Assembly: GCA_037447655.1 (NCBI GenBank)
Contig: JBBHKE010002532.1
Location: 62,001-126,000, forward strand
Length of the DNA: 64,000 nucleotides
Direction: 5' to 3'
Origin: Zygnema cylindricum
Lineage: Eukaryota > Streptophyta > Zygnematophyceae > Zygnematales > Zygnemataceae
Under the pieces are notes generated by a model, which worked only from the letters and a program-made list of their open reading frames with translations, did not search any database and was not told the DNA's origin. Made by a program: the position numbers and the translations under genes. How positions within the stretch are numbered: the first letter of the stretch is position 1; each line of letters opens with the position of its first letter. This document shows positions 54,122-64,000 of the stretch, in pieces.

Positions 54122-54609
54122 CACCGCTAATCCTAATTAGAGTAAAGAAAAAATTAGAGTAATAAAAGAGAAAAAAATAATTAGAGTTAGGAACTCTAAT
54201 TTGTGTGGTATTTTCAAAAAGGAATTCACTCTAATTTATTTAAGTATTCTAATTTGACGCGCTGAATATCTCTACTGTAAATTAGTTTCGTACAGTATCT
54301 GACAAAACGCACAATTTATCATCATTATGAACGTTTGCACTACGCGGTTTGTTAAAACGCAGTTACATGATAACGACCTGTATTAAATCATTATATGTAA
54401 TTTTTTACTTAATAAAGTTCAATTTTGTGACACCAACGGTACGCCACACTATTTAAAACGACACTTTATTATAGTTATTAACCCTCATTCAAAAAGTACC
54501 TCAAATAACGTAAATAATAATTTTGAATAATGAACTCTATTTACGGTGATAGAGTGAAAATTTGGGGTGACGAAATTAGCGTATATTACTCTAATTACGA
54601 TTCGCGGTG
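54122..54609. mobile_element. MITE M2b
   Basis: 488 bp. Left CACCGCTAATCCTAATTAGAGTAA, right TTACTCTAATTACGATTCGCGGTG; flanks TA and TC. Rich in TAATTAGAGT motifs. Longer than M2a and related to M2c and M2g inside. Confidence 0.75.
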
Positions 54610-55214
54610 TCCAGTTCCCGAGCGTCTAGGTGGCAAAAAGTGACACACTGCATATCGTTCATCGCAAATATCGCAATAAGCATCACGATAATATCGCTAC
54701 ATCGCGATACGATACGTTTGGGGTATTATTATGAAATATCGAGACCCTCTTGGCAGACCGTAACCTGAGAAAAAGAGTGAAAAAGAAAGAAACAAAGAAA
54801 TAAGAAAAAAAAATGGACTAAAGAGAAAGGCACCAGAAGACAAGGAGAGTTGCTAGAGCCAGTGGGCACAAATTTGATGGAGGGAGAGGAGAGGAGAGGG
54901 AAAGAAGGGGTGGATGAAAGAAATACCACAAAAAAACGCTTGCAGCGGAAGCACATAAAAAAACACAATATCGACCAAAAGGATATCTTTATAACAAAAA
55001 TGGTTGAAGCCTTGTTACAAGACTTTTTCCCTTCTCTCACTCTTCCTCCTTTCCTCTATTGATCCCACGGTATTTTACACTAGAATAAATTATGCAGATA
55101 CACAAACCACCTTAAATAGCTTGCTAATAGACGTGCCTTGCACGATAGTTAAAAGCATAGGGGACGCATTTCTGAGGGAGGCACAAGGGAAGAAGAAATC
55201 ACGCAACAATGGTA
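54610..55214. other. Anonymous DNA with purine-rich patch
   Basis: A-rich and G/A-rich from 54770 to 54925. Frames of 70-103 codons are low-complexity. No gene supported. Confidence 0.4.
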
Positions 55215-55750
55215 CACCGCGAATCAGTATTAGTGTCAATAGCTCTAATTTGGGTTCTGAAATTTTTGATTTTTATTTTCAAATAGGATACATGATTTTA
55301 TTTTTTCCTTGACGCTAATTATGGTACTGTACAAAATAGCGTAAAGCCTGAAAGTACAATAAAATATAAATAGTGTGTTGCACGGTTGATGTCGACGTTA
55401 CATAAATGTACCATTTCAAAAGAAAATTTACAAAAAATGAATTAAATCAGACGCGCACGCATAAGAACGTGCGCTCAAAAAATCGAGATTAGTATGACAC
55501 GCAAATTAGTAGGGCATGTACGGATATTTCAAATTCGCGACGGCATACGATTTCTAATATTTGTACGGACACATATTAATGTATATAATCGTATGACGAA
55601 TATTCCATTTTTGCTGTTTCCAAATTAGCATTAACCCCGAAATTAGAATACACATTTTTTTTGAAAAAACTCAAATGTTTAATTAGCATCAAATACAGTT
55701 TTTTTTTCCTAACACTATTTAAACTTTCACACTAAATACGATTAGCGGTG
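55215..55750. mobile_element. MITE M2c
   Basis: 536 bp, left CACCGCGAATCAGTATTAGTGT, right ACACTAAATACGATTAGCGGTG, with TA on both sides (55213-55214, 55751-55752). Non-coding. Confidence 0.85.
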
Positions 55751-55752
55751 TA

Positions 55753-57231
55753 GCAGGCTGGCTTTCTCCTTCAATAAAAAAACAGAAGAATACATAAGGT
55801 TTCGTGCGCCGCGCACCACAAAACTTCGCACAACTCTTTTCATGTGTCGTATGCGCACGAAACGCCAAACGTACGATTTCCATAAAGTGATGTCGACGCG
55901 AACCAAAATATTGGATGCGTCAAATACTCCAAACGCCAAACGTCAGAGGTAGCAAAAGTCAAAATTTTAGATAAACGAAACCGACCGTTTTCTTTTTTTT
56001 TAAATCTGAGTACCCGACGCCCGACCGGCTTATGTCACGCTACAAATATTTTAACCGTTAACCGAAACGCGTTTACGAAAATAAAAGTTAATTGAAACAC
56101 AATTTCTCGCGACTACCCGTATCTGCTCGTACCCGAATAAGTACAAAATTAGTGGTACATCTTCCGTATACCTTCCACGATAACAAGAGTACAAAGTACA
56201 ATCGTGTTGGATTGTATGGACAGTGCAAATTTTTTATTTTTTATCGTTTTTGAGTTACCCGATCGTGACCTATTCTTTTTTATTTTGTGGATCAACCGCC
56301 CGAATCCGCCCGGCCTCCCAAATTTGGAAACCGGATCCCTTCTAGATCCGACGCGGGCGGTCGGTTAACGGTCAGTCACGGTTTCGGTTGACCGTTTTCG
56401 AACTCTGCAAAACGTACATACTTAGAATTGAAGCGTTGACGTGAACCGAAAGACAATCGCACGTGTTTGATTCTCCACATTGAATCATAACAGTGGAGAT
56501 AGGCATATTTTACTTTTAAAATCAACACATGTTTTTCAAAAAAATTGCATCGTGGGAGGTAAAAATAATCAAAAAATTTGGACTGTGAAGTTTAAACATT
56601 TCCGGTTCAAACACCTTGACCCAGAAACACTTTCGAACATATATTTACAAATGAAAACACAAAAAAAAGAAAACATTGCAAATTCTTTTCCTGGACACTG
56701 ATTCATACATAAAATAACTAAAAATATACAAGTAAATGCAGGGAAAACACGAAAAACGAGGAAAAAACTTATTAGGAAGTAATAAAAAACCTTTACATTT
56801 TAGAAGACTTAAAAACTTATAAGGCTGTTATGTACTGGAATGTAGTGATTGTACTGTAGTCTTTCGTTTGAAAAATGCCTCATTTTGCCGTCTTTTTCCT
56901 CATCTTTTTCGATTGATTCAAATTCAAAGAAAGCTGTTGGTGCCCTAATTTTTTCATGTGGTTGTTTTTTATTAAGTAGCAAAATGCCTTTTGAAGAGTT
57001 GCAGAGTTTACTGGTTGTATCCCCCTTTGCATTTTTAAGAGTTTAAAGAAGCTTGAGAGAAGAAAGAACATTTGTAAGAGAATTTTTTTTCTGCCATAAT
57101 ATATTGCTTCCATTTTGGCCAATTGTTGCTTTGTTGTGTGGTTAACGCTTTGGCTTTGTTTTTCGTGTTCCTTTTTTATTGTTCTTTGAGTTGTATTTTG
57201 ATCATATTTTATCAAAAATTACTCCCCTACA
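55753..57231. other. Anonymous DNA
   Basis: The minus-strand frame 57215-56880 (111 codons, Lys/Gln-rich) and shorter frames show no family motif. Short degenerate GTACG/CGTAC motifs are common, as elsewhere in the right block. Confidence 0.4.
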
Positions 57232-57480
57232 GTACCCTAAATTAATATGCGGAAGTTCCAATCAAACGAATTTCTACTCTGAATTGACTCTCTTGTGTGC
57301 ACACTCGCGCGTCGTCCCTTTTTCCTCATGGTTTTGCTAGAAGCCATGGCTCCCGTGTTATTCCACGTGGCAGTCATGTTTTTTACTCTCGCATTCTGTC
57401 GTGAGAGTTTGGTACATGGACTCATCTCGCTAGTGTGTTTTGACAGACTTCCGTTTAAACCAACCGGTAACTATGTTTCG
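57232..57480 (+). repeat. Diverged copy of the 49.55-49.75 kb repeat
   Basis: ACCCTAAATTA, TTTTTCCTCATGG, GAAGCCATGGCT, CACGTGGCAGTC and GAGAGTTTGGTA-like motifs appear in the same order as at 49540-49720. The frame 57295-57669 begins with a similar hydrophobic run and continues into the adjacent minisatellite. Confidence 0.55.
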
Positions 57481-57524
57481 TTAAGAATGACAAGACCGGT
57501 GCAGTGTGCTTTCTCTACATGCTC

Positions 57525-57785
57525 GTCATATTTCTACGTGCATACGCTCTTCATTTTTCTACGTGCATACTCTCTTCATTTGTCTTCTACGTGCATATGC
57601 TCTTCATTTTTCTATGTATATACGCTCGTCATTTTTCTAAGTGCATACACTCATAATTTTTCTACGTAGTTTTTCTACATGCATGTGTTCTTCGTTTTTC
57701 TACGTGCGAACGCTCGTCATTTTTTTACGTACATACGCTCTTTATTTTTCTACGTGTATATGCTATTCATTTTTCTATGTGCACA
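57525..57785 (+). repeat. About 25-bp minisatellite
   Basis: About ten diverged copies of a unit like TTTTTCTACGTGCATACGCTCTTCA. Confidence 0.9.
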
Positions 57786-58420
57786 TGATTGACAAGCAAG
57801 GAGAAAAACAGGGAGTACTCTCCATCATTTTAAAATTTTTGAAATTGTGTGACGCGTGCGACAACGTTTTCTTGTTTCTCAATCATCTATTACTTTCAAT
57901 AAAATCACTCCGTTAGTATCCTTTGTTAAAAGTTTGAAGACGAGCTGGCATGACGTGTCAATGGGTAGAAAAGATAATAAAACCAAATTGGAGTATAATC
58001 AAAGTTTCGAGATGACTCAAAATGTATTTTGGTTCGGCGTAATTTTTTCTAGTTGCAAGTCCCATTTTTTGGGAAAATGACATAAATACACCCTTACTTT
58101 TAACTCATGGGGACACCACTTAACCCTTAAGTGGAGATTGTCAATGAGGGAGTATGTTTATCCCATTCAGATGATTACAGTTTATAATATTTTTGAGAGA
58201 CGTGGATTATACTCTCTTGTGCGATTTATCTTTTGCTTCCGCTTATTTATGGACTCTGTCTTTTGTTTTACTATCCATCGTCATATTTATTTATATTATT
58301 GTACCTTCTACGCTAAACGCAACCGTATGGTACGTAACATACGAAAAAACATGATAAATCTAAAATCACAAAGAAATCATAATTTGATTCTATTTAATTA
58401 ATTAGGAAGCGGACAAAAAC
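57786..58420. other. Anonymous DNA
   Basis: Contains a stray CATGGGGACACCACTTAA near 58107 resembling one M1 terminus, and the inverted recurrence of 44690-44755 near 58200. No gene supported. Confidence 0.4.
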
Positions 58421-58423
58421 TTA

Positions 58424-59468
58424 GGGTGTATCCCCATGCATTAAAGTATCGACTTTTCTCTATTTTTTTCCTTGAAAATCCAGTCGTGAGCGAGAAAAAC
58501 GTTAGCAACACAAAAATATCAAATTTACCACAGTAAAGTGAACGTCAATTCGATACTTTGAATGTACTCCATATGTGTCGTCATGTGAACTCATGTTGAC
58601 CATTTCCTCTTTTGACCCCCGGCAAAAGAATCCAGGCCATCAAAAAACTTTATCAAAAATAGCCTAGCGAGGGGATTTTAGGGAAAGTATCCCTTTAGAA
58701 TGAATGAAAAATGACCCACGCACGCGCCACACGTATGGGAAAATTTTAGTACAAGGGAGAGTACTCTCTATTTTTCTCCTTGCCCTTCAAGAACATGTGT
58801 GCAAAAGATGAGCATGTACGGAATAAAAAATCTGCATGGGACACGGACCTCCACTTGTCATGGGTCGTAAGCACAATGTTAATCTGTAAGGGACTCTAAC
58901 CTCCACATGACATGGGTCTTTGGCCGAAAGTTTGCGCCATCGTCGCCTCTCTCCTCTCCCCTCTCGCTTTCACTTTATCACTTTTATTTCACACTTTTTA
59001 GAATGAGGCACTTCAAAACTGGTATGAAATGAAAGATTTTTAAAAAATAATTATTTGAACTACCTTTATATATATTTTTATGGCGATTGGAGTGAAACAG
59101 TAGAAAAAACAAAATCGGATAGCCATGGCCGAAAGTTATTGAATTTATGACGTCGACGTTGTCACGAGTGAGGATGGCCTCACAATGCCACAAAATTACA
59201 AAAATCTAGACGTCTACAACTGTCATTGTTTTTGTTGGCGTCACCCAATTGTCGAAAGTTTCGTTGTCGTCTTCACCCGTCACAAAGTTGTACCTACGTC
59301 TACAACCGTCACATGTACGTCTACAACCGTCACTTGTACGTCTACAACCGTCACATTTAAAAGTTCCGATTTCATTTTCGCTTATTGGGACGCTTGTAAA
59401 GAAGTACAGTGAGTCTCCCTACAATCCAAAATTCTTTGTTAAAGTACCAATTACATGGGGACATACCC
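58424..59468. mobile_element. MITE M1d (Harbinger-like)
   Basis: 1045 bp, left GGGTGTATCCCCATGCATTA, right TTACATGGGGACATACCC, with TTA on both sides (58421-58423, 59469-59471). Same orientation as M1b and similar throughout. Contains three copies of a 20-base unit (TGTACGTCTACAACCGTCAC) at about 59290-59352. Non-coding. Confidence 0.88.
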
Positions 59469-59835
59469 TTACGTTAGCACACGGGCACACCGCTGAGATG
59501 CCCTAAAAATGTCTTCGCAAAAAATCAACTATCCAATCTTTATAACTTTGACTCCCACATGCAAAATTTGCAGAATTGACAACAACAATTTTATCTTCTT
59601 TCATCATCATAGAAAAGTTTAGAGACTTATCGCCTTGATCGTCATTGAAATCTGTCTAACCTATCAACTAAAAAACGCTTCTGTAAAAATCCCGTAGAGT
59701 CGCCACACGGGCACACGATTGCATTCCCATACAGGGGTACATTAACCATGAAATTGTTTCTTAAAACCTAACATCCCTCTGAGTGACATGAAGAAATGTT
59801 CGCAGGGTTATTCGCTTTTACTTTAGCCTTGAAAA
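59469..59835. other. Anonymous DNA
   Basis: No gene or repeat signal seen apart from short matches around ACACGGGCACAC near 59480 and 59704. Confidence 0.4.
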
Positions 59836-59900
59836 TTTACACTGCCAACATCTGCATGTTCACTGCCAACATCTGCATGTACACTGCCAACATCTGCATC
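59836..59900 (+). repeat. 21-bp tandem repeat, three copies
   Basis: Unit ACACTGCCAACATCTGCATGT repeated three times just before the second gap. Confidence 0.9.
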
Positions 59901-59940
59901 CATGTTGAAACACTGCCCACTTCTGCTGTTGCTTTGAAAG

Positions 59941-59950
59941 NNNNNNNNNN
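59941..59950. other. Assembly gap (10 N)
   Basis: Ten Ns at the edge of a purine-rich tract, which probably stopped assembly. Confidence 0.99.
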
Positions 59951-60330
59951 GGGGAGGGGGAGGGGAGGAGGGAGAGAGAGGGAGAGAGAGGTAGAGAGGG
60001 AGAGAGGAGAGGGAGGGGAGGGGGAGGGGAGGGAGATTAGAGGGAGGGGGAGGGGGGGAGGAAAAGGGAGACTAACAAGAGGTTGAGAAAGAGAGAGAAA
60101 GAGAGAGGGAGAGTGAGGGTGAGGAAGAGAGGGAGAAGGGGAGAGATAGCAAGAGAGGTAAAAGAGAGAGGAGAGTGGGAGAGAGCAAGAGGGAAAAGGA
60201 GAGGGGGATGGAGAGAGAATGAGGGAGGAAAGAACAAGGTACAAGGTGCGTGGGAGAATGTGAGGGAGAGGGAGAGAAAGAAAGAGGGATAGAGGGAGGG
60301 AGAGAGGGAGAGGGCAGAAGTGAGAGGAGA
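59951..60330 (+). repeat. Polypurine tract (GAGAGGG)n
   Basis: Nearly pure G/A on the plus strand. Open frames on either strand here are low-complexity. Confidence 0.92.
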
Positions 60331-60459
60331 TTGACCCCGCCGAACCTGAAAGGGATTCGGGTGCCATATATTTGTGGTCGGCTAGATTCGGCCAGAAGAT
60401 TCAAAAAAGAAAATATAAAATTCGGGTTGGGTTCGGTTAGCAATAGACGGAGCACAGTA

Positions 60460-60665
60460 CACCGTGAATCGCTATTAGTGTTATTGTTTTTTTTGCGACT
60501 TAAAACATCTTTACTCCGTACATACTTATTGGATTTTTGAGCTGACGGTTGGGATTGAAAGGTATCATTCTCAGCTTCTGATACGCGGTCTCAGATTGTG
60601 TTGTACGGATAAAATATATTTTAAGTGACAAAAAAAAGCATTGACACTAATAGCCATTCATGGTT
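60460..60665. mobile_element. MITE M2d
   Basis: 206 bp, left CACCGTGAATCGCTATTAGTGTT, right AACACTAATAGCCATTCATGGTT-like (one base off at the inner end), TA on both sides (60458-60459, 60666-60667). Subterminal TCTTTACTCCGTACATA pairs weakly with the right half. Confidence 0.8.
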
Positions 60666-60812
60666 TACTCGATCGTGACCTCTTTCACATTGTAGAGGTC
60701 ACCATTTGATAACCTTATTCGTACCCGATTCGTACTTGGTCGGCCACGTAGGATCTGCAATGGATTTGAGTGCCAATTTTTGTGGGCCTATCGAATCCGA
60801 CTCGGTGATTTT

Positions 60813-61205
60813 GGGTACTTTCGCATGTACTAAAGATATAGTTGTTTTATGTCGTTTTCCTCCATAACTTAGCAAAAGAAGAGAAAATCAGCAGCCGTAC
60901 CAAAAAATTGAAATTACCACTGTACAAGTTGCGTGACCTTAAAAGTTAAAACTTTACATGTAGTGGAGTTTGTCGTCTAGCGCGTTTTGACCCATTTTCG
61001 TGACTTTCCAGCTCATCTTCAAACTTTATATAAAATCACCTCGCGAGCTGATTTTAAAAAAAGTTCTCTTAGGTGAGCGAATAGGCAAATGCTGTCGCAC
61101 GTGTCATAAGTTTTTGACAATTGTTGTGCGTAGATTACAAAATGAAAAAACCCACATTTTCGATGTAAAAAAATGTACTAATCCATTATTGTTAAGCGGT
61201 TAACG
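60813..61205. mobile_element. Partial MITE M1e
   Basis: Left end GGGTACTTTCGCATGTACTAAAG is a decayed M1 terminus. Inside are TATGTCGTTTTCCTCC, TTTTGACCCATTTTCGTGAC and the hairpin remnant AAATCACCTCGCGAGCTGATTTT (about 61026-61048). No right end was found. Confidence 0.5.
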
Positions 61206-61209
61206 ATAA

Positions 61210-62162
61210 ACAACATTACATTGTAAATTGTTGTTATAGTTAAATAATAATTAGTGTAAGAAATAATTAGTGTTATTAACTCTATTTTGGGTTGAAAGGC
61301 GCACCTACAATAATTTAGGCTAATTTATAGTGTTGTGTATCGGTAAGGATTTGTTGATAACCGATATGGGCCTTTTTACGGGTATCCGATAATCGATATA
61401 TTGGAACGATATATCGTTATCGGTGTTATCGCCGATAAATAACCGATACTTATTGGTTATTATCGGCGATAACACCGATATCGATAACTGTACGGGCCAT
61501 ACAGATAAATGTACGGCCATTACACTCAGCTGTACGTGTTATTCCTCGGACGTGTACAAGCACAGAAAGTACAATAGTTACCATGAGATCTATACGGTTT
61601 TGATACGGATCCAGTAAAAACGATGTACCTTTCACATCGGACGCCATGGCTTCGTCCCTTTATTCCTTAATATCCACTAGGGACTTGCCAAGTGTCAATC
61701 TGTCGGCTTTTTTGGCATAAGCTTTCAAAAGAGCCATTCCGGGATGTCGGCGCTCACGTTGGCTGTCCGCTCGTATTTTCTCATTCCAAGTCGTCCGTTC
61801 GATTCAAGCGGCGCGCGGAATGTTATTTTGCGTCCGTTGTACTTTGTGTCCACTGTCCTTTTTCCGTTCCATGTTCACCAGTTTTGTAGAAAAATTCCGT
61901 ACGATGCCGTAAAATTTCTGTTCAGTTAACCAGCCAACGTTTATGTGCTGCGGTGTCTGTAATAAATTGCAGTTAAACGGAGACGGAACAGATTCTTTTG
62001 CGTGGCATGCCACGCTATATAAAGTCAATAATATAATATAGGATTGTTATAAAGTACTAATGTATAATGGAAAAAATAGAATTATGGATTGTATTTCGGG
62101 TTTTTTTTTTTGAAAAAAGGGCACCGAATTGGCGTTATATACTCTAATAACGATTGACGGTG
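61210..62162. mobile_element. Probable long M2 element (M2g), left end decayed
   Basis: The right terminus is clear (ACTCTAATAACGATTGACGGTG, ending 62162, followed by TA). The left shows only TTAGTGTTATTAACTCTATTTTGGG near 61268, similar to M2c inside. Between them lie a palindrome (61413-61485) and a stretch resembling LTR sequence (61690-61830: GCCATTCCGGGATGTCGGCG). Confidence 0.4.
61413..61485. repeat. Palindrome, about 30-bp arms
   Basis: ATCGGTGTTATCGCCGATAA with its extension is mirrored by TTATCGGCGATAACACCGAT after a short loop, with one indel. Could extrude as a hairpin. Confidence 0.85.
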
Positions 62163-62164
62163 TA

Positions 62165-62542
62165 CTTGTCATATTACCGATAATTATCGATATTATATAT
62201 TTTCGAGGATGCAATCTGCCGAGATCGCGAAATGTCGTCCTGCAAGTTTCACGATATAAAACACTATTTAAGTTGACAACGCCTGATCTATGTGTGGAAA
62301 TCCTGTTATGCATCTGTTACATCATCGCCGTGCGTGTCCTTTTCTACAGTCTGGCTTAACAAGAAGGATGCTGACGCCGATAGTGACAAATGTACCTGAC
62401 GTTTGTTTTTGTCCACGTAAGGCAAACTTGACGTCCACTTATGTGGTGTGCAACTTGGGCACACAGTATTGTATATACGCGTGGTATACGAGTCTAGTAA
62501 ATTAGGGTTTTTCTGTGTCTAGTATATTATAGTAAAATGCTG
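62165..62542. other. Anonymous DNA
   Basis: Frames of 71-76 codons here lack any recognised motif. Confidence 0.4.
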
Positions 62543-62544
62543 TA

Positions 62545-62760
62545 CACCGTGTATCGCTATTAGTGTTTATAATTTTTTCGCCACTTAAAATATCTTTTCT
62601 TTGTACACACTTGACCGATTTTCATATAGAGACTGCCAATCGGAAGGCAGATCTTGACTTTCAATCGTAACCGTTATTTCCACAATCCGTCAGGCGTGTA
62701 CGGAGAAAAGATGTTTTAAGTGGTGAAAAAAAACATCAACACTAATAGCGATACACGGTG
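62545..62760. mobile_element. MITE M2e
   Basis: 216 bp with near-perfect 24-base termini (CACCGTGTATCGCTATTAGTGTT / AACACTAATAGCGATACACGGTG). Left flank GTA, right flank TTA. Subterminal CCACTTAAAATATCTTTTC pairs with GAAAAGATGTTTTAAGTGG. Confidence 0.88.
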
Positions 62761-63353
62761 TTACTGTGCTTTTCGCTCTATGGCTTTGCTCTGTGCATGC
62801 ATTTAGAACGGCGGTCACGAGGATCCGGCTCCAATGGCAGTTGATTAGTGGTCGAGACTGCCACATCACGTGAAATGACTCTTTGTCTTATTTTGTAACC
62901 TTTCAGAAACGCGAAGAGTCAAGCGTGCGAAAAATAAGTGAAGAGAAGTATTTTAAGTCACAGCTAAAAAGTTCGAAAAAAATGCAGAAATGCTACATGC
63001 AGTGTTCTTTTAGGCTTTTACTATACGTGTATTTTATCCCGATGATGCCTAGGAGTCAAATACGAGTAATGCAGAAATACTGTAGCACACTTTTTCGAAA
63101 ATTTCAAATTTTGTACGATTTTTGTATTTACCAAAAGGAAACGAACAGAAAAGACACTCCCAGATTTTACTGACCAGTTATTGACCGGCACCAAATGTCG
63201 ATGCGACGTTGGCCGCCATCGGCTACGCCGCCGACTTCCGGAAGATCAGGAGCGGGGAGCGTGAAAAATAGATATTGTTTTTGAGGTTTCGGGCAAGATT
63301 TAAGGGCAGCGTGCACGAAGAATGAAACTTTTTTGCGTGACACGAAAGCTAAG
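62761..63353. other. Anonymous DNA
   Basis: The plus-strand frame 62883-63173 (96 codons) has no recognised motif. Nothing else is supported. Confidence 0.4.
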
Positions 63354-63355
63354 TA

Positions 63356-63572
63356 CACCGTGTAAAGCTTTTAGTGTTAATATATTTTTCGCCAATTAAA
63401 ACATCTTTCCTCCGTACACATTTGTCCAATTTTCACACGGAGACCGCCAATCAGACGGTAAGTATCTAGGCTCTCAATGGCAGCTGTCAGATCCAGAATC
63501 GGAAAAGCGTGTACGGAGAAAATATGTTTTAAGTGGCGAAAAAAACATCAACACTAATAGCGATTCACGGTG
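63356..63572. mobile_element. MITE M2f
   Basis: 217 bp, left CACCGTGTAAAGCTTTTAGTGTT, right AACACTAATAGCGATTCACGGTG. Same subterminal pairing as M2e. Left flank TA, right flank TG. Confidence 0.85.
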
Positions 63573-63579
63573 TGCTGTA

Positions 63580-63638
63580 CACCGTCTATTGCTATGTGTT
63601 ATACTGTTAAGTGTTAACACTAATAGTGATATAGCGTG
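63580..63638. mobile_element. Minimal M2 copy of about 59 bp (M2h)
   Basis: CACCGTCTATTGCTATGTGTT, 16 bases, then AACACTAATAGTGATATAGCGTG: two M2 termini with almost nothing between, seven bases after M2f. Left flank TA. Confidence 0.6.
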
Positions 63639-63639
63639 G

Positions 63640-64000
63640 AGACGAAAGTAAAAGACTCAGCGGGCACTTGAATTAAATATCTTTTGGAAAACAAAACTTC
63701 TATACGTGACCGCTGTGGTGTCGGCCGCCGGCAAATTGTGATTTTTTTTTGCCGGAATAGACAACGACAACAATCTGGTCAACAAGCAAAGAAATAACAA
63801 ACAATGTGTACAAAATTGCCAGTACCTCCGTTACGGATTTTGACTCTTTGTAGACCGACTAGCCTCTAGATTCTACAAAAGATGGTATTCAATATATATA
63901 TATACAGTGAAAGAGAGAAAATCTTAAAGTCAAGGTACTCTGACTTGGAGCTGAGTTGGTAATGTTTTGAATGTGCGCAAGTTAACTTTTAATACTGGAG
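63640..64000. other. Anonymous DNA at window edge
   Basis: A short AT run at 63892-63904 and no gene signal. Confidence 0.45.

Noticed and set aside
56880-57215. 111-codon Lys/Gln-rich protein on the minus strand
   Set aside because: Low-complexity composition in AT-rich DNA, no motif, no start context, no second copy.

Overview
This window looks like repeat-dominated nuclear DNA from a land plant or close streptophyte relative. The reasons are stacked Ty1/copia (Pseudoviridae-type) elements, several MITE families, a satellite built around plant-telomere-like (T)nAGGG motifs, G-box (CCACGTGGC) motifs in the LTRs, and no operons or bacterial signals. I could not identify the species, and I found no confident single-copy host gene. 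Two runs of ten Ns (25286-25295, 59941-59950) mark assembly gaps.

Left block (about 0.4-30.5 kb): a nest of related copia elements. Element A (4244-10474, + strand) has two about 950-bp LTRs and a broken gag-pol. It sits inside an older element B, whose halves lie at 3131-4243 and 10475-12188. B shares a single LTR (12189-13172) with element E (13173-16386). C (366-3131, -) and F (16387-19046, -) flank this. The C/B and E/F junctions have reciprocal truncation points, so an inversion of about 13.3 kb (3131 to about 16387) probably split two tandem elements, F-B and E-C. Solo LTRs of another family lie at 1561-2466 and 13542-14433. From 19.0 to 30.5 kb there are LTR-gag fragments (G, H, I, J), a 1.68-kb segment present twice 3061 bp apart, and a fold-back element with about 460-bp inverted arms (25735-28843).

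Middle block (30.5-41.6 kb): a 2.8-kb tandem satellite with embedded telomere-like motifs, then 1.4 kb of strand-asymmetric polypyrimidine/polypurine DNA, then the youngest copia element, K (35139-41590, -). K has 1049-bp LTRs differing at three positions and a perfect GTTAG target duplication, yet its coding region is broken.

Right block (41.6-64 kb): an LTR remnant with a conventional tRNA-iMet 3'-end primer site, at least four members of a TTA/TAA-flanked, Harbinger-like MITE family (M1), at least seven of a TA-flanked family with CACCG termini (M2), a deletion derivative of the fold-back element, several minisatellites, and otherwise anonymous AT-rich DNA.

Three traits unite the copia elements. 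The primer site after the LTR matches the anticodon arm of initiator tRNA-Met, which implies half-tRNA priming. The gag start codon lies inside the LTR, so gag reads through the primer site. And each full-length LTR examined carries a tRNA-like module with A-box- and B-box-like motifs in antisense orientation. The third trait is the best candidate here for something undescribed.
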